In this document: piece by piece, positions 10,701 through 21,962 of the stretch
Layout: every line of letters starts with the position of its first letter
Position numbering within the stretch: position 1 is the first letter of the stretch
DNA from: Candida dubliniensis CD36
Lineage: Eukaryota > Ascomycota > Pichiomycetes > Serinales > Debaryomycetaceae
Direction: 5' to 3'
Assembly: GCF_000026945.1 (NCBI RefSeq)
Contig: NC_012862.1
Coordinates: 546,001 to 610,000, forward strand
DNA length: 64,000 nucleotides
Position numbers and translations under genes: made by a program
Notes under the pieces: generated by a model
Told to the model about the DNA's origin: nothing
What the model saw: the letters and a program-made list of their open reading frames with translations, nothing else
Databases searched by the model: none

Positions 10701-12464
10701 TTAATTATTATCAAGAATGGTTCTATAAACAATTTCATTTAATTCACCATCAATTTTTTCTTTTTCAAATAAATCACTACCTAATTCAATTAAACCAGTT
10801 TCAGCAGCATAAATTGCCCAATGATCTAATAATTCATTTAAAATTTTTTTATATTGTGATAAATCACTTAAATCATTAATTTCACCAGGATCATCAATTA
10901 TATTAAATAATTGCCATTTTTCTGGTCCAAATGGTTTAGGAATAAAAATTGCTTTAAATGAACCTTTTCTAATTGCTTGTTGACCAAATAATTCCCAACC
11001 AGTTACAGTATTTTCATCATGAACTTGATTAGTTTTATTAATTAAATAATTAACCCATGATTTACCTCTTGGTTTAACAACTTTCCGATTTTTATAAATT
11101 TCTCCTGGATGTTGAATATTAGCTAATTGTAAAATTGTTGGTAAAATATCCATTACCGTTGTAAATTCTTTCAAAATTCTCCCACCACCATTACCATTAC
11201 CACTACCACCACCACTATTACCACTGGTACTATTAGAAGATGTTAAATTTGGATAATGAATTATTAATGGACATACAATTGCTCCTTCAGTTGACCACAT
11301 TTTATACATTGCATGAGGAGCAGTTGCTGCTTGAGCCCATTGATCACCATAATAAGTAAATGAATTTTTATTACCAATATTAGATAAACTATTATCATAA
11401 TATTGATTTATAAATTTATTAATTCTTTGATTTGTTAAAGGTAATGATTCCATTAACATACCTTCAGCTCCATTATCAGACATAAATAAAATAAATGTAT
11501 TATTAAATTGATTAATTGATTTTAAATAATTAATTAATCGACCAATATTTTCATCTAAAATTTCAACCATAGCAGCATAAGTTTGCATGATTTTAATTTC
11601 TTTAGATTTTTCTAATAAAGTTAATTCATCCCAAGTTTTTCGAATAGTTTTAATAGGATGAGGAATTATTTTTTCATCAATTAAACCTAATTTTATAGCT
11701 GATTTTAATCTTGAACGACGTAATTCTTCAGGTCCATTATTATAAATTCCATCATATTTAGAAATTTTATCTTGAGGAGCTTGATAAGGCCAATGTGGTG
11801 CAGTATAAGTAATCATACCGAAAAATGGTTTATTTTCAATTGGTGATTGTTTAATAAATTCAATAGCTTTATCAGTGAAATAATTTGTTGAATAAAAATC
11901 ATCAGGTAATTCTATTTCAGGATTTAATAATTCTTTATCATCTTCAACATAAATTGCTGGTAAAAAAGGAATTTGATCACCTTTTTCATCTCTAGTAATA
12001 TATTTATAATGATTTCCTGCTCCAGGTAATAATGTAAAACTTTTATTAAACCCTCTTTTATTAGGCCAATAAGGTTTTTTCAAACCTAAATGCCATTTCC
12101 CCGATATAAATGTATGATAACCATTATCTTGTAAAATTTCTGGTAAAGCAACAACTTTATCATTTAAATAACCTTCATAACCAGGTTGATTGTTAAATTT
12201 TTCAGGATGACGTTGAGCAAATTCTGCCATTTGTCCTAATCCAGCAATATGATTATCAGTACCACTTAATAACATTGATCTTGTTGGAGAACAAGCAGAA
12301 GCAGTATGAAAATCAGTTAATCGAATTCCATTAGGTCCAGTAGCTAATTTATTTAAATTAGGGGTATGAATTTCTCCTCCAAATGGTGATAAATCAGTAA
12401 ATCCTAAATCATCAGCAACAATTATTAAAAAATTGGGTTGTTTAGGTGAAGAAGTTATTGTCAT
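10701..12464 (-). CDS. Type I sulfatase (arylsulfatase-like)
   Basis: This is a sulfatase of the alkaline-phosphatase superfamily, 587 residues from the first ATG at 12464. The upstream in-frame extension starts at a non-ATG codon. The metal site VADDLGFTD is near residues 17-25, and the sulfatase signature C-S-P-T-R (Ala-Cys-Ser-Pro-Thr-Arg) is near residues 61-66. There the Cys is the residue converted to formylglycine in class I sulfatases. Further conserved parts are the GKWHLGL segment, FMSDNGAEG (second metal site) and the C-terminal PRGKSWV region. No signal peptide or membrane segment is seen, so it is probably intracellular, like fungal enzymes that recover sulfate from sulfate esters. 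The substrate cannot be told from sequence. A Gly/Asn/Ser-rich loop lies at about residues 410-430. It is convergent with KRI1, 171 bp apart. Confidence 0.9.
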   Translation of the reverse strand: MTITSSPKQPNFLIIVADDLGFTDLSPFGGEIHTPNLNKLATGPNGIRLTDFHTASACSPTRSMLLSGTDNHIAGLGQMAEFAQRHPEKFNNQPGYEGYLNDKVVALPEILQDNGYHTFISGKWHLGLKKPYWPNKRGFNKSFTLLPGAGNHYKYITRDEKGDQIPFLPAIYVEDDKELLNPEIELPDDFYSTNYFTDKAIEFIKQSPIENKPFFGMITYTAPHWPYQAPQDKISKYDGIYNNGPEELRRSRLKSAIKLGLIDEKIIPHPIKTIRKTWDELTLLEKSKEIKIMQTYAAMVEILDENIGRLINYLKSINQFNNTFILFMSDNGAEGMLMESLPLTNQRINKFINQYYDNSLSNIGNKNSFTYYGDQWAQAATAPHAMYKMWSTEGAIVCPLIIHYPNLTSSNSTSGNSGGGSGNGNGGGRILKEFTTVMDILPTILQLANIQHPGEIYKNRKVVKPRGKSWVNYLINKTNQVHDENTVTGWELFGQQAIRKGSFKAIFIPKPFGPEKWQLFNIIDDPGEINDLSDLSQYKKILNELLDHWAIYAAETGLIELGSDLFEKEKIDGELNEIVYRTILDNN

Positions 12465-13289
12465 GATTGTGTAAAGTGGGGAGGGGGGGAAGGGGGTTGG
12501 TTGTGGTAAAGAAATCAAGAGACGTAATTAAAAAGTTGATGAGAATATCTCTCAAAGAAATAAGGAATCTATATATATATATATATATATATACTTACAT
12601 TATATGAAAGTATATGAACAATAACAATATATTATACTTTTGGATTAATTAATTGATTAATATTAAATCATTGCTTGCGTAATTATTGAATCATATTATG
12701 TGTAATTGATTTTATTGAATAATGTGGAGCCACAGTTTTTTTTTTTTTTTTTGCATCAATTTTTTTTTTTTTGATTCATTAATTCATTCATTCATTCATT
12801 CATTCACTCAACAACATTAATATTACTATTACTATTACTACTACTATTACTACTACTACTACTACTTATCAATGATATTTTAGGAATATTTGAGGCAAAA
12901 TTAATTCAAAATATTTATATTAATAACAAAACCACAAAATAAATTTATCTAATAACAACTGGAAATTAAGATCAATTTTGAATGTGGTGGGTGATGGACA
13001 ATGGGAGATTTTTTGGTTATCTCTCCCTATTATTATTATTATTATTATTATTATTATCATCACTAATAATATAACTAATCTCCTTTGTTTAGTTTAGTTT
13101 TGTTTTGTTTTGTTTTGTTTTGTTTATTGGCAATGATAGTGGGAGTGGGTGGAGGGGTTACAACTACTTCTATTGTAATTAACAAAAAAAAAAAAAAAAA
13201 ATCATCCAATATATTTACTTATTTCTCCTAGAATGGTATATATATATATGTATATGTATACACCAAAAGTTAGATACCACTTTATATTT
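12465..13289. other. Intergenic region between sulfatase and ALR1
   Basis: This holds only simple repeats and AT-rich DNA: (AT)n near 12569-12592, T-runs near 12737-12755, (TTCA)n at 12780-12805, (TAC)n near 12830-12865, (TTA)n at 13028-13057, (GTTTT)n at 13090-13124 and an A-run at 13184-13200. It contains the sulfatase promoter and the 3' end of ALR1. Confidence 0.6.
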
Positions 13290-16200
13290 TTATTCATATT
13301 TATTGGGGAAACTAATAATTGATTTATTAGCACCAACACCAACACCTGCACCACCATTGCCATTACCATTACCATTACCACCTCGAGCATTACCATGTTT
13401 TCTTAAACCTAAACTTCTAATTGATCTTCTTGAAGAATGATTAAAAATTGGTCGATTAATTTTTTTTTGTCCTTCAATTGAATTATTTAATTTTTTTAAC
13501 CACCATTGAGCGAAAATAAATGATCCAATAATTATAAAAATTAATACACCAACAATTCCGAAAAACCAACCTAAATTATTCCCACCTTCACCAGGAACTC
13601 TTACATTCATTCCAAATAATCCTGTAACTAAATTTAATGGAACTAACATTGTTCCAATTAAAGTAATTTTAGAAAACATTTCGGTAATTTTATTATTAGA
13701 ATTAAATGATTCAACTTGTAATTGAGCTAAATAATTTGAATGAGATCGACTAAAAATTTTTTCATAAGCTAATAAATTTTGAAACATGGTAATTATATGA
13801 TCTTGAATATCACCTAAATATAATGCAATATCTGCTCTTGGACGAGCATCAGGAATAAGTAAAGATTTCCCAGTACCAAGAGGAAAATCTTTTGGTTGTT
13901 GTGGTGGTGAAGGTGAATTGGTATTATTATTATTATTATTATTGCCACCAACTGGATTAAGATTAGGATTAGGATTAGGATTAGGACCAAAATTGACTCC
14001 TAATGCACCACCACCTGTTGATGTTGAAGTTGTTAAATTATTAAGATTTAAAGTTGAAGTAATTGGTGAAGTAATAATATTGGTTGGTAATGTATGATGA
14101 GTTTGTTGATGTTGATGTTGATGTTGATGATGAAGATGATTATTATTATTATTATTATTATATTGACGTTGATAATAACCAGAATTTGCTTCTTCTTGAC
14201 ATCTTTTAGCAAACATTTTTATAACATCAGCTTTCCCTGATAATAATCTCATTAAAGTCATGACTTTTCTTCTTGATTCACCAATTCTTTGTAACATACT
14301 ACTAAAATCAGTATCTCTAGCAGTAAATACTGCATCTTCAATAGCATCAGCTTCATATTCAATTCCATGAATCACGGGAGCAAATCCATCAGTAATTTCA
14401 TCAATTAATGCATAACATAACCAATCAGCACTAACATCAACATAATCTCTTAATTGACGAACTCTTCTTCTAACATTTGCTGGATGATTAATTGGTGAAA
14501 AATGAAAAGTTAATATTCCATCATGGAAAACAACAATATAAACATTAATTGGTTCTAAATAATCTTCTGATTCTTTATCAGCTTCAAAAGTATGGAAACA
14601 AACAAAATAATAACTTTTAAATAATTCAACTTTTTCTCTAGTTTCTTGCATTCTAATATCTTCAGCAGTTAAAGGATGAATACCAAATGCTTTAGCCAAC
14701 ATTTTCATTTCAGAATCAGTTGGACAAGTACAATCTAACCACCAAGTTTCTTCACCATTTCTAAATAAATCTCGAACTGATATTGATTGACCTGATGATG
14801 ATGATGATGATGATGAAACTAATGATGGAATATCAGGAGCATGAATGGTTTCTTCTGATTCTGAATGGAAAAGTGAAAATCTATCAGGTAATGATCCTCC
14901 ATTGATTCCATCAGAAATTCTTGCTCCACCAAATTTCACTTGTCCTGAACTAGAAGAAGAAGAAGAAGTCAATGATAATTGATCATCATCATCATCATTA
15001 TCATCATACTTTGGTGATTTTTGGTGATGGAAGTGATGATTTTTCAATTCATAAATTTCATCAGATGATGAAGAATTTTCATGAGTAATTTCAAATCTTG
15101 ATAAAGTTTTTTTCAAAATATTTTTTGGAGTATATTTTAATGCAGCAATACTAGAACCACCACTACCACCACCACTATAATTATTATTATTACCCTTTTT
15201 GTTGTTGTTGTTGTTGTTATTACTATGATAAGGATGACGAGATGCACCACTAGTAGTATTAGAAAGATTTTGAAATTCATCAATACGCAGAATATTTTTA
15301 GCAATCATTTGTTTTTGTAATAAAGCTTCTTCTCTTTCTTCACGAATAAATTCATCAATTTCATCAAAATCAATTCCATTAACTCTAATATGATCACCAA
15401 CCATAGGGAAACAAACATCTTCTTCAGTTTCTTGAGATGATCTTGAAGCATGAGAATCGGCTTCACTATCAATAGATGAACGAGATGGTCTTCTACCAGT
15501 GGCAGTAGCAGTAGCAGTGCCAATACCAGTAGCAGTGCCAGTACCAGTAGCACCAGGGGCAATTCCAGCTCCAAGGGTTGTTGCACCAATACCAAGTTTA
15601 ATCCCAGTAGTAGTAGGGTTAGTAGTAGGGTTAGTAATATCTTCACTATCATTAGTTTTCATTTTAGTCATGGGACTAACTAAATCATTTTCAAAATTAT
15701 TAGAATTATTACGACCAATAGTTTTCTTTTTAATTAATGGAGGTAAATTATCTAATTGAGATTTTCTTCTTGATTTATTTGAATTAGTAATAATTGGAGT
15801 AGGGATTTGAAGATGAGTAGTATTAGTATTGTTTGTACTATTATTATTATTATTATTATCATCATCATCATCATCATTGGTATCTTTTAAATAAAACTCT
15901 TTACGTAATGTACTCATATTATAATTACGATTTTTGTAATGACCACTACCACCACTACCACCAATAATGTTATCATCATAACTTGATAAACCCATAGGAT
16001 TAGGTACTTTAACTTTAACTTTCTCTTTATCTTTATCTTTATTTTCTTTAATAATATGAGATTTTTTCTTAATAGAAGAACCGGATTTATGAGTCAATGG
16101 TTTAACATTTTCTGGATTAATTTCTTGTTGTTGTTCTTGTTGTTGTTGTTGTTTTTCAACTTCAACTTCTAATTCAACTTCATCATTATCATTATCATTA

Positions 16201-16331
16201 TCATTATCATCACCATCACTAATGGCACAATCATTAATGATTTGATTTCTATGATCATTTAATACTTCATCAGAATGAAGAATAGGTTGATTAGTAGTTG
16301 AATTTTGATAATAACTTTCACTATCGGACAT
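13290..16331 (-). CDS. ALR1: CorA-type magnesium transporter, Alr1 family
   Basis: This is a plasma-membrane Mg2+ uptake channel of the Alr1/Alr2/Mnr2 branch of CorA proteins. At 1013 residues it is longer than the ~860 of budding yeast Alr1, mainly from repeats. Residues 1 to ~520 are a disordered Ser/Asn/Asp/Gln-rich cytoplasmic region. The CorA domain starts with the RDLFRNGEETWWLDC segment (about 525) and continues to the long helix LMRLLSGKADVIKMFAKRC (about 680-700). An Asn/His/Gln-rich insertion follows (about 705-795). The conserved RADIALYLGDIQDHIITMFQ region comes next, then two membrane segments: one ending in the signature GMN (LVTGLFGMN, about 913) and the second at about 930-950. 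The segments around the pore match Alr1 more closely than my recollection of Mnr2. The C terminus has a Gly/Asn-rich tail. It is divergent from the gene at 19972 across a 3.6-kb gap. Confidence 0.87.
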   Translation of the reverse strand: MSDSESYYQNSTTNQPILHSDEVLNDHRNQIINDCAISDGDDNDNDNDNDEVELEVEVEKQQQQQEQQQEINPENVKPLTHKSGSSIKKKSHIIKENKDKDKEKVKVKVPNPMGLSSYDDNIIGGSGGSGHYKNRNYNMSTLRKEFYLKDTNDDDDDDNNNNNNSTNNTNTTHLQIPTPIITNSNKSRRKSQLDNLPPLIKKKTIGRNNSNNFENDLVSPMTKMKTNDSEDITNPTTNPTTTGIKLGIGATTLGAGIAPGATGTGTATGIGTATATATGRRPSRSSIDSEADSHASRSSQETEEDVCFPMVGDHIRVNGIDFDEIDEFIREEREEALLQKQMIAKNILRIDEFQNLSNTTSGASRHPYHSNNNNNNNKKGNNNNYSGGGSGGSSIAALKYTPKNILKKTLSRFEITHENSSSSDEIYELKNHHFHHQKSPKYDDNDDDDDQLSLTSSSSSSSGQVKFGGARISDGINGGSLPDRFSLFHSESEETIHAPDIPSLVSSSSSSSSGQSISVRDLFRNGEETWWLDCTCPTDSEMKMLAKAFGIHPLTAEDIRMQETREKVELFKSYYFVCFHTFEADKESEDYLEPINVYIVVFHDGILTFHFSPINHPANVRRRVRQLRDYVDVSADWLCYALIDEITDGFAPVIHGIEYEADAIEDAVFTARDTDFSSMLQRIGESRRKVMTLMRLLSGKADVIKMFAKRCQEEANSGYYQRQYNNNNNNNHLHHQHQHQHQQTHHTLPTNIITSPITSTLNLNNLTTSTSTGGGALGVNFGPNPNPNPNLNPVGGNNNNNNNTNSPSPPQQPKDFPLGTGKSLLIPDARPRADIALYLGDIQDHIITMFQNLLAYEKIFSRSHSNYLAQLQVESFNSNNKITEMFSKITLIGTMLVPLNLVTGLFGMNVRVPGEGGNNLGWFFGIVGVLIFIIIGSFIFAQWWLKKLNNSIEGQKKINRPIFNHSSRRSIRSLGLRKHGNARGGNGNGNGNGGAGVGVGANKSIISFPNKYE

Positions 16332-17140
16332 GATGAAACAATATATTTTTTTTTGTTTATAGTTAAAAAATTTCTTGTATTGTATGTAGTTGTTATTACA
16401 ATTAAATTAAATTAAATTGAATTAAATTAAATTAAAAAAAAAAACCTTAGTAAATTTTGAAAGTGATAAACAACACCAAAATCAATTATCATAGGATTAA
16501 AAATTGTTCAAAAATGATTGATTAAAAGGTTTGAACCGTTGAGGAAGTATGAATATGAATATGTTAATGTTAATGTTAATGTTAATCTAATAATATTGAA
16601 TAGAAAAAGGAGTATGAGTATGAGTGTTTGTGTGGGAGGGACGGAAGGAGGGAAGAAGGGGAGGAATAAAAATTTAACTTCTGTTAATCATGAAAGATGA
16701 ATAAAAAATCGTTAAATTATTTGAACAATACCAATGATATATCATATATGTATATGTATATGTATATATATATATATAGTTGGTGAATAGGAAGAAGAAG
16801 AAGATAATTAAAAAAGAAGAAAGAAAGAAAAAAAAATTTACATGATGAAAAAAAAAAAAAAAAAAAAAATGAAACAATGAAATAATGATCGATGATGATG
16901 ATGATGAGAGAAAAATTTAATTCAATTTATACTTTTCTCTTTAAGTAAAAAGTGAGTTGGGAAAGATACACGCCTTTCATTCATTATTTTACATTACCCA
17001 TTACTAAAAAACAGAGACAAACAGACAGAGTGAAAAAAAAAAAATATTTTTCCACGCCTTCCTTCCTTCCTTCACTCCTTCACTCTCTCCTCCCCCTCCC
17101 CCAAACAATTGTAAATCAAAATAAGAAAAGATAGAATATA

Positions 17141-17180
17141 GAAGATAGAAGATAGAAGATAGAAGATAGAAGATAGAAGA
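17141..17180. repeat. (GATAGAA)n minisatellite, copy 1
   Basis: About six GATAGAA/GATAGA units in tandem. The same unit is repeated at 18376-18414, 1.2 kb away, so the two arrays share an origin or the same mutational bias. Confidence 0.8.
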
Positions 17181-18375
17181 GGAGAATCAAATTTGTTTAA
17201 AGAAAAAGAGAAATAATATTAGTCTAAAAAGTGGCTGAAAAAAAATAATATAAAAAACAAATATTCCCAACTAACTATTTTTTTTTTTTTTTTTACTTCA
17301 TGTAAAACTTATCAATAAATTTATCTACGGAAATTTGATTTATATTAATTCCTTAGAGAAAGTTATTCATAATTGTTAATACTTGTTATAAGCCTCATTT
17401 ATTAGTCTCCCTCCCTTCCTTCCTTCCTTCCTTTCCTTTCCTTCCTTTCCCATTCTTTCTTTCTTTCTTTTAAAAAAGAAACTTTCTAAAGTATAATAAT
17501 AGAATAAACAACAAAGAGCTTAGGTGATGTGAATAGGAGGCAACACCAGAAGAAGAAGAAGAAGAATTATACAAGAAAATAATGAAAGATCTTAATTAAA
17601 ATCTCAGACAATGTAACAGCAATAAAGAATAAACTTAAACTTCTTTCTTTCTTTCTTTTTTCATTTATGCAACAACAAATTCAAAATTTCTTTTTCTTTT
17701 TCTTTTTCTTAATCATAATTAGAAACTTAAATCATTTATTTTTTCTGTTAAAGAGTAGTAGTAGTAGTAGTTGTTGTAGTAGTAGTTGTTGTTGTTGATA
17801 ATTCTATCCTATCAAATTCTTGAACAATTAATAATAATGATAATAATAATAATAATAATAGTAATCGTCTAATTGAGTGGTCGTGTAGAATTGGATAAAT
17901 GAAATTACTGCAAAAAAAAAAAAAAAAATATCTCATCACACAAACATACACACTACATACATACATACATTTATTCTCAGCCTCATTTGAAATTGTATGG
18001 TGAAAATCTTACAGTTGCTCTCTGCTCTCTCTCGTTGTAAGAAGTAAATGATAGTTGACCACGTTTTTCTTCTTCTCCCCTTTCTTCTTTCTTTCTTCTT
18101 CTCCCCTTTCTAGTAATATCATTTACAACAAACTATGTATAATATTACTTTATAACTCTTCCTAACAACTTTTCTATGGGATTTTCTTCTGTAGTAATTA
18201 TTTTTTTTTTACTGATTTGAACTGAAACAACAACAACCAACCAACCAACCAACCAACAAATAAAAAAATAAAAAAAAAAATCCCTCAAAGAGGCTTTTTT
18301 TTAAAATAATAGTTCCAATAAGAGTTAATAGAAGGGTGAGAGGGACTGTTTAATTTGTTTCATATATTCAAGGAG

Positions 18376-18414
18376 TAGATAGAAGATAGAAGATAGAAGA
18401 TAGAAGATAGAAGA
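18376..18414. repeat. (GATAGAA)n minisatellite, copy 2
   Basis: Tandem units of the same 7-mer as the array at 17141-17180. Confidence 0.8.
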
Positions 18415-18777
18415 GAATGGAATGGAGGCTGAGAGGGATTTATGCTCTTGTTTTTGATATTGTAAATTAACAATTATTAAATACCCAAATTAAACTTAAG
18501 CCAATTCATCTCATCTCATCTCATTTAGAGTTACTATTATTGTAATTTGATACAATACAATACATATCCAATGTTAAGCCCTTTTCTTCTTTTTGTTCTT
18601 CTTGTTCTTCTTGTTCTGTTTTTTTTAAAAAAAAACAATAAGATTGTTCCTTTTCTGTATTTAAAGAATATGTTAATTCAATTAAAAAAAGGGTGAGGGA
18701 GGTGAGGGGGGTTTTTATTATATATATGGAAAACTGGAAAACACAAGAAAAGTCAATCTAAGTGAAATCATATTAAA

Positions 18778-18825
18778 TTAGGTTAGGTTAAGTTAGGTTA
18801 AGTTAGGTTAGGTTAGGTTAGGTTA
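18778..18825. repeat. Imperfect (GGTTA) tandem repeat
   Basis: About nine GGTTA or AGTTA pentamers in tandem. It resembles some telomere-like repeats, but Candida telomeres use a longer (23-bp) unit, so this is a simple satellite and not a telomere remnant. Confidence 0.75.
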
Positions 18826-19783
18826 TTATGATTCCATGATCAATAGTTATAAACCAATTATATTGCTTCACACTATTGACAACAAATACCATTAGTTTAG
18901 TATTACTATTTTTGACTTGGTTTTTTTTTTTTTTTAATATGTGGCTTAAACAAATAAACAAGTAAACCCCCCCTGGTCCTGTAAATAACAATATTTCTCT
19001 ATGAGTCATATATCGTATACTATATGTTATTGATGTTTCCTTTTACTTAATCAAGCTTGTTAAATCCTAATTTCTCTTAAATCCCTCAATATTCAACTTT
19101 CTTCTTCTTCTTCTTGTTCTCCCACCTCCCCTCCCTCTTCCCTCTCCCCCCTTTCCTTTATGTCAAATACTTTATAGAACTCTTTGTTAACCCAACCGTT
19201 TTTTTTTCTTCTTCTTCTTGTTCTTCTTCTTGTTCTTCTTCTTGTTCTTCTTCTTCTTCTTTTCTGTAATGATACTATACCTTTCATGTTGATTTTGTTC
19301 GATTAGTACTAGATGCACAAAGTACTAAAGTACATTTTTGTGTGTATAAGCATGAAATGTCAATGGTTTAGGTTTAACAGCTAATATCACATGATGACTA
19401 GATATTGGAAAGCAGTTGTGAAATAGCAGGCTTAGTAAATCATCTAGTACCAGTACAGTAAACTTATTTATTAAGAATGAGTGAGAGAAAGTGGTGGGTT
19501 ATTGCCTTTGACCACGAGATGTCTAACTTCTGGTGTATAAATATAGGTGATATTCTTCGTGTAGAGAAAATTGTAGAGATTTCTAGAGATAAGGATATCG
19601 AGAGATATAGAAAAAAAATTTGTCAAAGGAGGGTTTTTTACTGTGTGAAAAACATATAAACTCTTAAATTTTCTTAATTAGATTTAATTTGCTTTCATAA
19701 TGTATTGTCATTTTTGTAGTTGTAGTTGTAGTTGTGGTGGTGGTGGTGACAGGAAAAATCTCTTCGCGACGACGACGACGACG

Positions 19784-19789
19784 ACGCGT
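19784..19789. promoter_or_regulatory. MluI cell-cycle box (ACGCGT) upstream of the Wapl-like gene
   Basis: ACGCGT directly follows a (GAC)n run, 183 bp upstream of the ATG at 19972. It is the core of MBF/MCB elements that drive G1/S transcription in yeasts. A cohesin-related gene downstream would fit such control, but both parts are inference. Confidence 0.45.
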
Positions 19790-19971
19790 TGAAAAAAAAA
19801 ATAAATCAAAAAATCAAAAAATCAAAACATTGATCCACCAAAAAAAAAGTTCTTTAGATGTTGTTGATAATTTCAAATGATCTTTGTGTATTAAGAAAGT
19901 GTTTTTTTTTTTTTTTTTTGGAACGTCCAAGCAAGGCTATAATTTGATTAAAATAATATAATTATATCAGT

Positions 19972-20123
19972 ATGGCAACATATGCAAAACGACGCAATGG
20001 AGGTGGTGGTGGTACATTCAAACGAGCTCGATTATCATCATCATCAAATACCACCAACAATAACAATAACAATAACAATAACAACAAATTTTCAACATCA
20101 ATTACTACTCGGTCAATTCAACA

Positions 20124-20165
<42 letters not shown>

Positions 20166-20739
20166 TGGTCGAAATCAAATAATAAATGATTTTTTGGATA
20201 TTTATAATTTTCAACAATCAGATTCAAAATCAATTGAAAATATAAATATTAATGATCAATTAAATTTATTTGAATTATTTGATAATAATGATAAATCAAC
20301 ATCAACATCAACATCAAAGAATGTGAATGTGAATGGTAATGATATTATTAATGTTAATAAAAAGAAAATGATTCCAAAATCAAAATCAAAATCATCATCT
20401 AAACCTAAATCAAGGTCAAAATCAAGGTCAAACAATACATTGAAACTGAAAATTAAACAAACTTCTAATATTAACCAAACTTCTAATAATAATCCTTGTG
20501 TTTGTCTTTGTCCTTGTCCTTGGGATGAATTATTAAATAATTTAGAAGAATCATCGATTTATTTACCCAAAATTTCTTTAATTGATGAAAATGAAAATGA
20601 AAATGAAATTGAAAATAAATCAGATAATGATAATGATTTACAAGGAGAACATATAATTTCTACTAATATTATAAATTTACCTAATTTAAATTTTGATAAT
20701 GAACCAATTGAACAAGATATAGGAAAGAAGTATCATCAT

Positions 20740-20775
<36 letters not shown>

Positions 20776-21672
20776 TTAATTCAACCCAGTTCCTCATTAT
20801 CATCATCATCATCAACAACAAATACAGCAACAACAAATACAACAACAAATACAATATCATTGAAACCTAATAAAACATATGCACAAGATAGAAGTTATTT
20901 AATTCTTGATCAATCATATATTGATATAAAACAAGAATTAGGTGAATCTATAAGTAGACAATATGATTTTGATAAAGACATCATACAAGAAGAAGATGAC
21001 AATAATAATAATAATAATAATAATAACAATGATAACAATATTGTTTCTAATAGAGTGATAAATGTTCATGATTTTAGAATAAAATCAGGATTTACCACTA
21101 CTACTAGTAATACTACTACTACCACTACTAGTAATACTACTAGTAATTATAATAATAATAATAATAATCCAATTTTACAAGATATAATTGATGGATTATT
21201 ATCAAATTCATTTAATTTACAATTATCTTCATTATTAGAAATACTATCAAAACCAATTTTGAATTTAACTTTATCCTTAACTTTAACTTTAATTGATATA
21301 ATTATTGAATATGTATTACCATTGATTGATTCAAATAATAAATTGATTAAATGGTTATCATCGAAAATAATATTTGATATAATACAAATGAGAAACTTAT
21401 CAAAAGAAGAACAAGAACAAGAACAAGAACAAGAACAAGAAGAACAAGAGGAAGAGGAAAGATTGGGATATAATTTTGATGGTATTGATCAAAATAAATT
21501 AAATGATATTGAAAAAAATTTAAATTTAGATTTAAAAAATATTGAAGAATTGAAAATTATGATTAATCAAATACCAAAAATTTATCGATCAAAGGTCAAT
21601 GAATTATTAAACAAACAACAACAACAACAACAAGAAAAAGAAGAAAAAGAAGAAGATCTAGAATTTAAATAA
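19972..21672 (+). CDS. Wapl-like candidate (cohesin release factor), Asn-rich
   Basis: This is a 566-codon frame with long Asn, Gln and Ser runs. The weak clues to function are: an N terminus with TYAKRR followed by a basic segment; a central segment KTYAQDRSYL at about residues 302-311, resembling the TYG.QRS-L motif that precedes the Wapl domain in fungal Wapl/Rad61 proteins; and a segment INVHDFRIKSGF followed by ILQDIIDGLL (about 360-410), resembling the start of that domain. The rest (about 410-566) is Leu/Ile-rich and helical, ending in acidic Gln/Glu repeats. Rad61/Wpl1 removes cohesin from chromosomes. If this is right, the helical domain is short or divergent. A lineage-specific nuclear protein is the alternative. 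An MCB-type box lies upstream. I leave the symbol empty. Confidence 0.42.
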
Positions 21673-21816
21673 AATGGTATGGTAAGGTATAGTAAGGTAT
21701 GGTAATCTTTCATTGATGTATATGTATTGTTTTAAAGTTGATAAATGAAAATTTATAAGAAAAAGATTGTCGAATAGATAGATAAATAGATAGATAGATA
21801 GATAAGTATTGTAGAA

Positions 21817-21850
<34 letters not shown>

Positions 21851-21852
21851 CT

Positions 21853-21962
21853 TGTAATGTAATTACTACTTTTATAGCTTGTAAAAGCAAATAATAATAA
21901 ATGTTTAGTGTTGTGGTTGGTAGGACCTCCATGTAATGTAATTACTACTTTTATAGCTTGTA
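21853..21962. repeat. 31-bp direct repeat, two copies
   Basis: The 31-bp unit beginning TGTAATGTAATTACTAC and ending TAGCTTGTA occurs at 21853-21883 and again at 21932-21962, identical by eye, 79 bp apart. The unit is non-repetitive inside, so this is a true local duplication and not a microsatellite. It may be a trace of transposon insertion/excision or a tandem duplication. Confidence 0.85.

Larger units (their letters stand above)
16332..19971. other. 3.6-kb gene-free region
   Basis: I see no supportable gene, tRNA or transposon. It is a mosaic of simple repeats: (GATAGAA)n at 17141-17180 and again at 18376-18414, CCTT runs near 17410-17450, A/T homopolymers near 16850 and 17278-17294, (CCAA)n near 18235-18257, imperfect (GGTTA/AGTTA)n at 18778-18825, (TTC)n with TTG near 19200-19260, and (GAC)n at 19768-19786. 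Short open frames are repeat-derived. The region 19270-19660 is the least repetitive part but gives no protein I recognise. It probably holds long promoters for ALR1 and the gene at 19972. Confidence 0.55.

Noticed and set aside
18778..18825. Telomere-like GGTTA repeat
   Set aside because: The unit is a pentamer, unlike the long unit of Candida telomeres, and it lies in an internal gene-rich region.
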